A stretch of DNA of 36,498 nt from positions 1 through 36,498 of the forward strand of contig CAYFPI010000012.1 of assembly GCA_964344985.1 (NCBI GenBank), in the 5' to 3' direction. This DNA is from Thioglobus_A sp964344985 (GTDB lineage Bacteria; Pseudomonadota; Gammaproteobacteria; PS1; Pseudothioglobaceae). The notes below the pieces were generated by a model that was given only the letters and a program-made list of their open reading frames with translations, did not search any database and was not told where the DNA came from. Below, in pieces: positions 24,672-32,598 of this stretch (positions are counted from its first letter, which is position 1; each line of letters begins with the position of its first letter). The position numbers and the translations under genes are program-made.

Positions 24672-24683
24672 GAGCTCTTTTTG

Positions 24684-24714
24684 GATACTTTTTCTACTCA
24701 TTAGAAAAAGTATC
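24684..24714. repeat. Strong 12-bp hairpin
   Basis: GATACTTTTTCT (24684-24695) is perfectly complementary to AGAAAAAGTATC (24703-24714), with a 7-nt loop. Flanking GAGCTCT and AGAGCCTC can extend the stem with a bulge. A separate ACAAATC/GATTTGT hairpin follows at 24728-24744. Confidence 0.8.
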
Positions 24715-24810
24715 AGAGCCTCAGCGAACAAATCAAAGATTTGTGAGAAAGGATTTCAATAAAAATTTTGGAAATAATCGAAATGACTAAAAAAATAGCC
24801 TTTTTAATAA

Positions 24811-24843
24811 AGTGTTGCACTATGCAACACTATGCAATATAAT
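24811..24843 (+). promoter_or_regulatory. Promoter and operator of the toxin-antitoxin operon
   Basis: AGTGTTGCA-CTA-TGCAACACT (24811-24831) is a perfect 9-bp inverted repeat, and TATGCAA repeats once more after it. TATAAT lies at 24838-24843, with TTGCAC (24815-24820) 17 bases upstream as a weak -35 inside the palindrome. An operator overlapping the -35 and spacer is what autoregulated type II toxin-antitoxin operons use. Confidence 0.8.
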
Positions 24844-24880
24844 GAACTCAAATTAATCAAAACAACACAAAGGTGTAATT

Positions 24881-25099
24881 ATGACAACAGCAGTAAGAAT
24901 TTCAGATGAATTAGCTAGTAGTGCAAAAAAGTATTCAAAAGTAGAACATCGCTCAGTCACTGGCCAAGTAGAGTATTGGGCGCGTATTGGCAAGTGCGCT
25001 GTAGATAATCCAGATCTTCCTTATGAATTTATTAAAGAATTATTGGTTAGTATTGAGGAGCTAGACTCTGGAGAGAAGTCTGAATTTAAATTCGGATAG
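24881..25099 (+). CDS. ParD-like antitoxin
   Basis: This 72-residue protein is the antitoxin of a type II module. The N-terminal VRISDELASSAKKYSKVEHRSVTGQVEYWARIGK (about 5-38) is the ribbon-helix-helix DNA-binding part typical of ParD-like antitoxins that partner RelE/ParE toxins. The acidic C-terminus (ELLVSIEELDSGEKSEF) would wrap the toxin. AAGGTG precedes the start. The toxin gene begins five bases after the stop. Operator and promoter lie directly upstream. Confidence 0.88.
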   Translation: MTTAVRISDELASSAKKYSKVEHRSVTGQVEYWARIGKCAVDNPDLPYEFIKELLVSIEELDSGEKSEFKFG

Positions 25100-25104
25100 T
25101 TCGA

Positions 25105-25383
25105 ATGAAGATTTTTCAGTCAAACACCTTTGAAAAGAAGGTCAAAAGAATATCAAAAAGCGACAAATCAGCACTTGATAAAGCCGTACGTGCGGTTATC
25201 GAAAACCCAGAAATCGGCACCGAAAAAAGTGGCGACTTGGCTAAGGTGTTTGTTTATAAATATAAAGTAAAAACTCAACAGTATTTATTGGCCTATCGAT
25301 TTATAGGGGCTGATTTAGAGCTGATTAAAATTGATGTTCATCAAAATTTTTACCGAGACCTAAAAAAGCAAATTAAACACTAG
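25105..25383 (+). CDS. RelE/ParE-family toxin
   Basis: The 92-residue basic protein shows the RelE/ParE-fold pattern of its subfamily: a helical N-terminus (FEKKVKRISKSDKSALDKAV), then GDLAKVFVYKYKVKTQQYLLAYRF, and the C-terminal block DVHQNFYRDLKKQI. In relatives this last block reads with HENFYRDL. Whether it cuts mRNA on the ribosome like RelE or targets gyrase like ParE cannot be told from the sequence. It has no separate promoter and depends on the antitoxin gene for transcription. Confidence 0.87.
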   Translation: MKIFQSNTFEKKVKRISKSDKSALDKAVRAVIENPEIGTEKSGDLAKVFVYKYKVKTQQYLLAYRFIGADLELIKIDVHQNFYRDLKKQIKH

Positions 25384-25677
25384 TCAAAAAAAATTCGGAA
25401 ATTATACGAATACACCCTTTAGTCCTAATAAAAACACCGAAAAACCTTTGTTTACGGCATAAATTATGCCGGTTAAGGCCTAAAACATGGTGCTTTTTCG
25501 TTGCTAATCAATAATTTAGCAAATTTTTAAAATCACGCATTTTAAAGGTCTACTCAAACGCTATTTGTGTATTAGTCAGTTTATGATATAATTTTCGCTC
25601 GATTTTGACCTCAAAGAATTAAGAATTATTAATAGATGCGAGGCTAAAACTTTTTTAACCATTTCCAAGGAAACATT
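25384..25677. other. Gene-free spacer before adk with hairpins and the adk promoter
   Basis: There is no gene. CGGCATAA-A-TTATGCCG (25455-25471) is a perfect 8-bp inverted repeat. Weakly complementary segments surround it (ACACCGAAAAACC at about 25434 and GGTGCTTTTTCG at about 25490), and GCTAA/TTAGC lies at about 25503-25519. The first hairpin has no T-run, so a terminator role for the toxin gene is uncertain. The adk promoter occupies the right part. Confidence 0.55.
25564..25592 (+). promoter_or_regulatory. adk promoter (extended -10)
   Basis: TATAAT at 25587-25592 is preceded by TGA, giving an extended -10 (TGNTATAAT). The -35 is weak (TTTGTG at 25564-25569, 17-base spacing). It leaves a leader of about 80 bases before adk. 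Confidence 0.6.
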
Positions 25678-26316
25678 ATGAAATTAATTCTTTTAGGCGC
25701 ACCAGGTGCGGGCAAGGGCACTGTTGCAAAATTACTAACCAAAATTGATGGTTCAGTTCAAATTTCTACCGGTGATATTTTACGTGGCGCAGTTGCAGCG
25801 GGCACAGAACTAGGCAAGCAAGCGCAGGCTGCTATGGAAGCAGGTGATTTAGTGTCTGACGATCTAATTATGGGCATTATGGAAGAACGCCTTAAAGAAG
25901 ACGATTGTAAAAACGGCTACTTATTAGATGGCTTCCCTCGCACTATTCCACAAGCAGAAGCATTAAAAGCACTACTTGAAAAAATGGGTGAAAAACTAGA
26001 CGCTGCTGTTGAAATTGATGTACCTAAAGACGTGATTCTTGATCGTTTAACAACACGTCGTACTTGCGAAGGTTGTGGCGCAATCTACAACGTTAAATCT
26101 AACCCAACTAAAGTTGAAGGCGAATGTGATAAATGTGGCGGTGCTGTAACTCAGCGTGCTGACGAGACAGAAGAAGCAATCAGCAATCGTTTAAATGTAT
26201 ACAATGACCAAACCGCTCCTTTAGTAGGTTTTTACAAAGATGAAGGTTTGTTATTGTCGGTTGACGCAACATCATCTCAAGCTGTAATTGATGCTATTCA
26301 AGCAAAAATTGGCTAA
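25678..26316 (+). CDS. adk: Adenylate kinase
   Basis: Adk interconverts ATP and AMP with two ADP. The 212-residue protein has the P-loop GAPGAGKGT (8-16), the AMP-binding STGDILRG and DGFPRT, and a long LID domain. The LID carries four cysteines (CEGCGAIYN and CDKCGG), the zinc-binding type common in Gram-positives and found in some proteobacteria; E. coli Adk lacks it. A GGA site precedes the start, and a clear terminator follows. It is transcribed alone. Confidence 0.96.
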   Translation: MKLILLGAPGAGKGTVAKLLTKIDGSVQISTGDILRGAVAAGTELGKQAQAAMEAGDLVSDDLIMGIMEERLKEDDCKNGYLLDGFPRTIPQAEALKALLEKMGEKLDAAVEIDVPKDVILDRLTTRRTCEGCGAIYNVKSNPTKVEGECDKCGGAVTQRADETEEAISNRLNVYNDQTAPLVGFYKDEGLLLSVDATSSQAVIDAIQAKIG

Positions 26317-26360
26317 TTATTTCTAATCCGTTTATTTAAAAAACGGGCTATTAATAAACA

Positions 26361-26394
26361 AAAAATCCTGAGTGTAAAAACTCGGGATTTTTTT
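26361..26394 (+). terminator. Intrinsic terminator of adk
   Basis: ATCCTGAGT (26365-26373) pairs with ACTCGGGAT (26380-26388) with one G-U pair and loop GTAAAA. Seven T follow (26388-26394), and A-runs on the left extend the stem. Confidence 0.9.
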
Positions 26395-26558
26395 CGTCCT
26401 AGAAAAATCAAAAAAAATGGCAAATTTTTAAAATTTAACAAAAAGCAAGCATATATGTTGATAAATATGCCTAAAAATAGTTAAAAACAACCTTTTCTTT
26501 AAAGTTGAATAAAAATTTTAATTTTTTTAAAAATTGCAATATTTTCGCCCTCAAGGGG

Positions 26559-26586
26559 TTGTTTTAATGGTTACATGACATATAAT
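26559..26586 (+). promoter_or_regulatory. Candidate dsbD promoter
   Basis: A perfect TATAAT at 26581-26586 follows TTGTTT (26559-26564) by 16 bases, 27 bases ahead of the dsbD start with its GGGGAG ribosome site. The rest of the adk-dsbD spacer (26395-26558) is very AT-rich with no gene. Confidence 0.5.
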
Positions 26587-26613
26587 TAGCTTTCTACTTT
26601 TGGGGAGAGTTGT

Positions 26614-28830
26614 ATGAAACGCTTATTATTGCCATTATTCTTATTGCTGCTATCGCTATTTTCTCATGCAGAGGATGCGCTTTTACCTGCCGATGAAGCG
26701 TTCGCTTTTAAAGCCAAAACAGTTAACAATAAAATTTTACTAAACTGGGAAATTGCACAAGGCTATTACCTTTATAAAGAAAAAATCAAAATTTCAGCAG
26801 ATTTATCAAATCAGCTGGGTGTGGCAAAATTTCCTAAAGCAAAAGTTAAAGATGATGAATTTTTTGGTCGTGTCGGCATCTACAGAAACGATGTTGAAGT
26901 TGCCATCCCCGTCTTAGAAGGAGACGCCAAATCTATTCTACTAACAGTTACTTTTCAAGGGTGTGCAGACCTTGGCGTATGTTATCCGCCAATCACTAAA
27001 TCAGTTGCGCTAGATATCAGTTCTATGCGCACTCCATCGCTGGTTGATGATGCCATGGATATGTTTTCTAAAGCCAAAACCAGTGCACAATCTGTAGTTG
27101 AGAAAATCACACCAATCTCTGATGAGCCACTGCCTGCTGATGAAGCGTTTGGTTTTTCTGCTGAAGTGTTTGATGCCAATACGCTCTTGGTGTCTTGGGA
27201 TATTCATCCAGAATACTATCTGTATCACAATAAATTCTTTATTGATGCAAAAGGCGCTGACATTGGCGATGTTAACTTTCCTAAAGGAAAGATTAAAGAC
27301 GACCCACTATTTGGAAAGGTTCAGATTCACAAAGGTCGACTAGAACTTGAAGTGCCACTTCGAAACATTCAAACTCAAAACATTACTTTTACAGCCAAAT
27401 ATCAAGGGTGTTGGATCGGCGGCATTTGTTATCCACCACAAGAAAAAAACATCAATTTAGTACTTCCTGTCCAAGATACAAATAGCGCCCCCAGTGCATC
27501 AAAAAAAACACCTGTCTCTTCGCCATCGGTTGAGTTGAACGAAACTGATCAAATCGCTGCACTATTACAACAAGATAATATTTTTTGGATCTTATTAAGC
27601 TTTTTTGGATTTGGACTACTACTTTCATTAACGCCTTGCGTATTCCCAATGATTCCAATCTTATCTGGCATTATTGTTGGCCAAAAAGGTGAGGTAACCA
27701 CTAGAAAAGCGCTCATCATGTCTGTTGTGTTTGTGCTTGCCATGAGTGTTACTTATTCTATTGCCGGCGTTCTAGCAGGATACTTTGGAGAAAATCTACA
27801 AGTACTATTCCAAACGCCTTGGGTGTTGGTAGTCTTTAGTTTGATTTTTGTTGCCCTGGCATTTTCAATGTTTGGCTATTATGAAATCCAATTACCAGCA
27901 AGCTTGCAAAGCAAAATTACTAGTATTAGCAACAAACAAGAAGGTGGTCATTTAATCAGTGTTGCGATTATGGGATTTTTATCAGCTCTGATTGTTGGCC
28001 CATGTGTTGCTCCTCCTTTAGCAGGTGCACTGATCTATATTGGCCAGACAGGTGACGCCTTATTAGGTGGGCTATCGCTGTTTGTGATGAGTTTAGGTAT
28101 GGGTGCACCGCTTATCCTAATTGGCGCAGGTGTTTCTAAATTGCCAAGAGCTGGCGGCTGGATGGAAAAAGTCAAATACATCTTTGGAATTTTAATGTTG
28201 GCAGTAGCAATTTGGCTACTTGACCGAATCATATCTGACACTGTGTCACTCATATTGTGGGCAACACTATTTACCATTTCACCAATTGCCATGGGTGTTT
28301 TAAATAAACTCACTGACACGCCAAATGCTTGGCATAGGATTTTCAAAGGTGCTGGACTATTGATTATGTTCTACGGCATTCTGCTTTGGGGCTTGGTTGC
28401 TCGTGGTGGTGGCGACATGTTAGCGCCACTATCTGGATGGGGGGCGTCAAACGCCCAAACTGAGTCAGTACACGTTAAATTTGAAAAAATAAAATCAACA
28501 GCTGATCTTGATGCTGCACTTGCAAAAGCAAGTAAAAACAATCAAGTTGTTATGCTGGATTTTTATGCAGACTGGTGCATTTCTTGTAAAGAGCTTGAGC
28601 GCTTTGTATTTTCAAATGCCGATGTAGTTAATGCCATGAAAAATACTATTGCATTACAAGCTGATGTTACAGCCAATGATGAAACTGATAAAGCCTTAAT
28701 GGCTCGTTTTAATATTATTGGACCACCTGCTATTTTGTTTTTTAACAACGGTGTCGAATCACGAGCACAGCGCATTGTGGGAGAAATCAATGCAAAAGGC
28801 TTTTTAGAGCATTTAGAAAAATCTCAATAA
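26614..28830 (+). CDS. dsbD: Thiol:disulfide interchange protein DsbD with duplicated N-terminal domain
   Basis: DsbD carries reducing power from cytoplasmic thioredoxin to periplasmic proteins. The order is: signal peptide (1-19); a first DsbD-alpha domain (about 22-135, Cys117 and Cys123 in CADLGVC); a second DsbD-alpha domain (about 172-285, Cys266 and Cys272 in CWIGGIC); a membrane domain of about eight helices with Cys342 (LTPCVFPMIPILSG) and Cys464 (VGPCVAPPLAG); and a C-terminal thioredoxin domain with WCISC (Cys655, Cys658). At 738 residues it is some 170 longer than E. coli DsbD, accounted for by the extra alpha domain. The two alpha copies each open with LPADEAFxF and share xxPEYYLYHNK/AQGYYLYKEK segments. 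All redox cysteines are intact. Confidence 0.96.
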   Translation: MKRLLLPLFLLLLSLFSHAEDALLPADEAFAFKAKTVNNKILLNWEIAQGYYLYKEKIKISADLSNQLGVAKFPKAKVKDDEFFGRVGIYRNDVEVAIPVLEGDAKSILLTVTFQGCADLGVCYPPITKSVALDISSMRTPSLVDDAMDMFSKAKTSAQSVVEKITPISDEPLPADEAFGFSAEVFDANTLLVSWDIHPEYYLYHNKFFIDAKGADIGDVNFPKGKIKDDPLFGKVQIHKGRLELEVPLRNIQTQNITFTAKYQGCWIGGICYPPQEKNINLVLPVQDTNSAPSASKKTPVSSPSVELNETDQIAALLQQDNIFWILLSFFGFGLLLSLTPCVFPMIPILSGIIVGQKGEVTTRKALIMSVVFVLAMSVTYSIAGVLAGYFGENLQVLFQTPWVLVVFSLIFVALAFSMFGYYEIQLPASLQSKITSISNKQEGGHLISVAIMGFLSALIVGPCVAPPLAGALIYIGQTGDALLGGLSLFVMSLGMGAPLILIGAGVSKLPRAGGWMEKVKYIFGILMLAVAIWLLDRIISDTVSLILWATLFTISPIAMGVLNKLTDTPNAWHRIFKGAGLLIMFYGILLWGLVARGGGDMLAPLSGWGASNAQTESVHVKFEKIKSTADLDAALAKASKNNQVVMLDFYADWCISCKELERFVFSNADVVNAMKNTIALQADVTANDETDKALMARFNIIGPPAILFFNNGVESRAQRIVGEINAKGFLEHLEKSQ

Positions 28831-28831
28831 C

Positions 28832-28867
28832 AGTCATTATGTGCTAATGAAAGTGCAGATAATGACT
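28832..28867 (+). repeat. 9-bp inverted repeat after dsbD
   Basis: AGTCATTAT (28832-28840) is the complement of ATAATGACT (28859-28867), two bases past the dsbD stop. No T-run follows, so read-through into aroQ is possible. Confidence 0.5.
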
Positions 28868-28927
28868 ACTAACATTCATGATGTTGGTGGTAAAATCGTC
28901 TTTATTTAACGATATATCTTTTCCATC

Positions 28928-29371
28928 ATGGATATTTTGCTGCTAAATGGTCCTAATCTTAATATGCTTGGCACTCGTGAGCCAGATCATTATGGTGCGC
29001 AAACTTTAGATGATATTGTTAATCATGCTAGCGAAACAGCAAAACAAGCGGGCTTAACTTTGGCTCACCACCAAGATAATGCCGAAGTAGGCTTGATTGA
29101 TCGTATTCACCAGGCGCATAAAGATGATGTTAAGTACATCATTATTAATCCTGCTGCATTCACACACACATCAGTTGCACTGCGTGATGCAATGTTGGCA
29201 GTAGACATTCCATTTACAGAGATACATCTTTCGAATGTCTATAAAAGAGAGGAGTTTCGCTCTAAATCATATTTTTCAGACATTGCACAAGGAGTGATTT
29301 CTGGCTTTGGCGCACAAGGCTATGAATTTGCACTAAGTGCTGCAATTAAACACATTCAACAATCATCATAA
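28928..29371 (+). CDS. aroQ: 3-dehydroquinate dehydratase, type II
   Basis: This is the third step of the shikimate pathway. The 147-residue protein is the small dodecameric type II enzyme: LLLNGPNLNMLGTREPDHYG with the catalytic tyrosine (Tyr22), QDNAEVGLIDRIHQA, INPAAFTHTSVALRDA, and EIHLSNVYKREEFRSKSY with His100. It precedes accB, a conserved gammaproteobacterial neighbour. Confidence 0.97.
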   Translation: MDILLLNGPNLNMLGTREPDHYGAQTLDDIVNHASETAKQAGLTLAHHQDNAEVGLIDRIHQAHKDDVKYIIINPAAFTHTSVALRDAMLAVDIPFTEIHLSNVYKREEFRSKSYFSDIAQGVISGFGAQGYEFALSAAIKHIQQSS

Positions 29372-29382
29372 AGGGGAAGTCA

Positions 29383-29841
29383 ATGGACATTAGAAAGGTT
29401 AAAAAATTAATGGAATTGCTAGAGCAATCTGGCATGGCAGAAATCGAAATTGTAGAGGGCGAAGAATCTGTTCGCATCTCTCGTTATGGCGACACACCTG
29501 TGGCAGCTGCTCCCGTACAAGTAGCGGCGCCTGCGCCAGTTGCAGCACCAGTTGCCGCAGCAGCTCCAGCTGTAGAAGCCACAGCCGATACATCAGCAAC
29601 CGTTGATGGCCATCCAATTACTTCGCCGATGGTGGGTACTTTTTACTCTTCAGCTTCACCAACTTCTGATGCTTTTGTATCAATTGGTCAGCATGTTAAT
29701 CAAGGCGATACAATTTGTATTGTTGAGGCCATGAAAATCATGAACCAAATTGAAGCTGATCAATCTGGCACAGTAACTGAAATCTTATGTAAAGATGGCG
29801 ACGCTGTAGAATTTGGTCAAACACTGGTTGTTATCCAATGA
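29383..29841 (+). CDS. accB: Biotin carboxyl carrier protein of acetyl-CoA carboxylase
   Basis: AccB carries biotin in the first step of fatty-acid synthesis. The 152-residue protein has a conserved N-terminal segment (MDIRKVKKLMELLEQSGMAEIEI), a flexible Ala/Pro-rich linker (about 41-75), and the biotinyl domain with the attachment lysine Lys118 in EAMKIMN. It follows aroQ by 11 bases and overlaps accC at ATGA. Confidence 0.97.
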   Translation: MDIRKVKKLMELLEQSGMAEIEIVEGEESVRISRYGDTPVAAAPVQVAAPAPVAAPVAAAAPAVEATADTSATVDGHPITSPMVGTFYSSASPTSDAFVSIGQHVNQGDTICIVEAMKIMNQIEADQSGTVTEILCKDGDAVEFGQTLVVIQ

Positions 29842-31199
29842 TGTCAACTAATAAAATCCAAAAAGTCCTAATTGCCAATCGTGGTGAAATTGCACTTAGG
29901 ATTTTAAGAGCTTGTAAAGAGCTAGGCATTCAAACAGTAGCTGTTTATTCAACAGCAGATAAAGACTTAAAGCATGTGCGCTTAGCAGATGAAGCGGTTT
30001 GTATTGGTCCACACCCATCAACAGATAGTTACTTAAATATTCCTGCACTTATTTCTGCTGCAGAAGTAACTCATGCTGATGCCATTCATCCAGGTTATGG
30101 ATTTTTGTCAGAAAGTGCTGATTTTGCACAACGCGTTGAAGAAAGTGGTTTTATTTTTATTGGTCCTCGTGCTGAGAATATTCGCGTCATGGGCGATAAG
30201 GTTGCTGCCATTGAAGCCATGCAAAAATCAGGCGTTCCTTGTGTGCCTGGCTCTGACGGTGGATTGGGCGAAGACGCCATTAAAAATATTAATCTTGCAC
30301 GTGATATTGGCTTTCCAATTATCATTAAAGCCTCTGGTGGTGGTGGTGGACGCGGCATGCAGGTGGTTGAAAAGGAAGAAGATTTGCTTGCTTCAATTGA
30401 ACTTGCTAAATCTGAAGGGTTGAGCTTCTTTGGCAACCCAGAAGTGTACATGGAGAAATTCTTAACCACACCTCGCCATGTTGAAATTCAAGTTTTAGCA
30501 GACGAACACGGCAATGCTGTACACCTTGGTGAGCGCGACTGTTCAATGCAAAGACGTCATCAAAAAGTCGTTGAAGAGGCGCCAGCACCTGGCATCACAA
30601 CAGAGCTTAGAAATAAAATTGGTTCAGTTTGTGCTAATGCTTGTAAAGCTATCAACTATCGCGGCGCTGGCACGTTTGAATTTTTATTTGAAAACAATAA
30701 GTTTTATTTTATTGAAATGAATACACGTGTACAGGTTGAACATCCTGTTACTGAAATGATTACTGGTGTTGATATTGTTCGTGAGCAAATTATGATCGCT
30801 GACGGTCAAGAGTTGTCATTCACCCAAGACGATGTTGAGATTAAAGGTCATGCAGTTGAGTGTCGTATCAATGCTGAAGATCCAAATAACTTCATGCCAT
30901 CACCAGGCAAAATCACCCAGTGGCACGCTGCTGGCGGCCTAGGTGTTCGTGTTGACTCTCATGTGTATAACGGCTATACCGTACCACCTCATTATGATTC
31001 AATGATTGGTAAATTAATTACTTTTTCTGATACTCGACTAGGTGCAATTATTAAAATGCAAAACGCGTTAGATGAAATGGTAATTGATGGTATTAAAACC
31101 AACGTGCCTTTGCAAAGGCGCATTATGGACGATGCTACTTTCCAAAAGGGTGGTATGAACATTCATTATCTTGAAAAAATGCTTGGGGAATCACACTAG
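29838..31199 (+). CDS. accC: Biotin carboxylase of acetyl-CoA carboxylase
   Basis: AccC carboxylates the biotin of AccB using ATP and bicarbonate. The 453-residue protein has the N-terminal KVLIANRGEIALRILRA, IHPGYGFLSESADFA, the ATP-grasp glycine loop KASGGGGGRGM, and the active-site region EMNTRVQVEHPVTEMITG. It starts at the first of two adjacent ATG codons, which overlaps the accB stop; starting one codon later is equally possible. Confidence 0.98.
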   Translation: MMSTNKIQKVLIANRGEIALRILRACKELGIQTVAVYSTADKDLKHVRLADEAVCIGPHPSTDSYLNIPALISAAEVTHADAIHPGYGFLSESADFAQRVEESGFIFIGPRAENIRVMGDKVAAIEAMQKSGVPCVPGSDGGLGEDAIKNINLARDIGFPIIIKASGGGGGRGMQVVEKEEDLLASIELAKSEGLSFFGNPEVYMEKFLTTPRHVEIQVLADEHGNAVHLGERDCSMQRRHQKVVEEAPAPGITTELRNKIGSVCANACKAINYRGAGTFEFLFENNKFYFIEMNTRVQVEHPVTEMITGVDIVREQIMIADGQELSFTQDDVEIKGHAVECRINAEDPNNFMPSPGKITQWHAAGGLGVRVDSHVYNGYTVPPHYDSMIGKLITFSDTRLGAIIKMQNALDEMVIDGIKTNVPLQRRIMDDATFQKGGMNIHYLEKMLGESH

Positions 31200-31204
31200 T
31201 TAAT

Positions 31205-32236
31205 ATGATTAAAGCCGGCATTATTGGTGGCACTGGGTATACCGGTGTTGAACTATTAAGACTATTGCACAATCACTCAGAAGTAGAGGTTGTGGCAATC
31301 AGCTCGCGCTCACTCAATGGCAAGCGTGTTGACAGCATCTTTCCTTCTTTGGTCGGGCAGTCCGATTTAGAATTTTCCCTGCCAGACGCTCCTATCTTAA
31401 ATGGTTGTGATGTTGTATTTTTTGCCACACCGCACGGCGTTGCCATGGAAGGCGCAGGCGCTTTTATAGATAAAGGCATTAAAGTGATTGACTTAGGTGC
31501 TGATTTTAGAATTAGTGATAGTATTGAATGGTCTAAATGGTACGGCATGAAGCATACTCAGGATGAGCTATTATCTCAAGCTGTTTACGGTTTGCCAGAA
31601 AACAACCGCTCTCAAATTAAAGACGCAATGCTGCTAGCAAATCCAGGATGTTACCCAACTGCTGTACAGTTAGCACTCAAACCTCTTATCAACAATAAAT
31701 TAATCAAACTTGACAACATTGTTGCTGATTGCAAATCAGGTGTAAGTGGCGCGGGACGCGGAGCAAACCAAGCGACTTTGTTGTGTGAAGCCAGTGAGTC
31801 TTTTAAAGCCTATGGTGTTGGTGGGCATCGTCATTATCCAGAAATCAAACAAGAACTAGAGCTATTAGCCGGTGAAGAAGTAGGCTTAACCTTTGTGCCA
31901 CACTTAGTGCCTATGATTCGTGGTATTCATGCTACTGTATATGTTGATTTAATTGATGAATCAATTGACACAAGACCTTATTTTGAAAATACCTATTCTG
32001 ACGAACACTTTGTTACACTGTTAAGCGAAGGCACTTACCCAGAAACACGTAGCGTAAAGTCTTCTAATTTTTGTCAAATCGCGATTCAAAAAATTCCAAA
32101 CAGTAACAAATTAGTTATTATGTCGGTGATTGACAACTTAGTAAAAGGAGCATCTGGTCAGGCCATACAAAACATGAATATTATGTTTGGTCTTGAGCAA
32201 AGTACCGGCTTAGAGTCTATAGGCCTCTTGCCGTAA
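31205..32236 (+). CDS. argC: N-acetyl-gamma-glutamyl-phosphate reductase
   Basis: This is the third step of arginine synthesis. The 343-residue protein has the NADP-binding IIGGTGYTGVELLRLL, FFATPHGVAM, the catalytic Cys149 in LLANPGCYPTAVQLAL, and GVSGAGRGA with GHRHYPEI. It lies five bases after accC and twelve before erpA. The argC-erpA pairing occurs in many gammaproteobacteria. No other arg gene is in the window. Confidence 0.97.
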   Translation: MIKAGIIGGTGYTGVELLRLLHNHSEVEVVAISSRSLNGKRVDSIFPSLVGQSDLEFSLPDAPILNGCDVVFFATPHGVAMEGAGAFIDKGIKVIDLGADFRISDSIEWSKWYGMKHTQDELLSQAVYGLPENNRSQIKDAMLLANPGCYPTAVQLALKPLINNKLIKLDNIVADCKSGVSGAGRGANQATLLCEASESFKAYGVGGHRHYPEIKQELELLAGEEVGLTFVPHLVPMIRGIHATVYVDLIDESIDTRPYFENTYSDEHFVTLLSEGTYPETRSVKSSNFCQIAIQKIPNSNKLVIMSVIDNLVKGASGQAIQNMNIMFGLEQSTGLESIGLLP

Positions 32237-32247
32237 GGAGTAAAAAA

Positions 32248-32595
32248 ATGAGTCAAGTGCTAGAACAAGCTGACATTGAATTTTCAGACAGTGCGGCCAA
32301 AAAAGTATCTGAATTAATTAATGAAGAGAAGAATGACAATCTACGCCTACGCGTTTATATAACGGGCGGTGGTTGTTCTGGATTTTCTTATGGATTTACT
32401 TTTGATGAAGAGCACAAAGAAGGTGATTCCGGTGTTGAAAAAAATGGTGTACAGTTAGTTGTTGATCCAATGAGCTATCAGTATCTTATTGGTGCAACGG
32501 TTGATTACCTTGAGGACTTGCAAGGCTCTCGCTTCATTATTCATAACCCAAATGCCAAAACCACTTGTGGTTGCGGTTCATCTTTTTCGGTATAA
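32248..32595 (+). CDS. erpA: Iron-sulfur cluster insertion protein ErpA
   Basis: This A-type carrier delivers Fe-S clusters to apoproteins. The 115-residue protein has the three conserved cysteines, Cys43 (TGGGCSGFSYGF) and Cys107/Cys109 (TTCGCGSSF), in the HesB/IscA pattern. The length and N-terminus point to ErpA rather than IscA, and no isc genes surround it. It starts after GGAG and is followed by gltA three bases later. Confidence 0.94.
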   Translation: MSQVLEQADIEFSDSAAKKVSELINEEKNDNLRLRVYITGGGCSGFSYGFTFDEEHKEGDSGVEKNGVQLVVDPMSYQYLIGATVDYLEDLQGSRFIIHNPNAKTTCGCGSSFSV

Positions 32596-32598
32596 ATT

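Larger units (their letters stand above)
24519..24880. other. Gene-free, hairpin-rich spacer between the XRE gene and the toxin-antitoxin pair
   Basis: No open frame here looks real. In order the stretch holds: a hairpin at 24522-24540; a long imperfect inverted repeat centred near 24612; a strong hairpin at 24684-24714; and a 7-bp hairpin at 24728-24744. The operator and promoter of the toxin-antitoxin pair follow at 24811-24843. The density of self-complementary sequence far exceeds that of other spacers in the window. I see no transposase remnant or tRNA. Confidence 0.65.

Noticed and set aside
24519..24880. Transposase remnant or CRISPR repeat in the hairpin-rich spacer
   Set aside because: The repeats are inverted rather than regularly spaced direct repeats, and no frame resembles a transposase.
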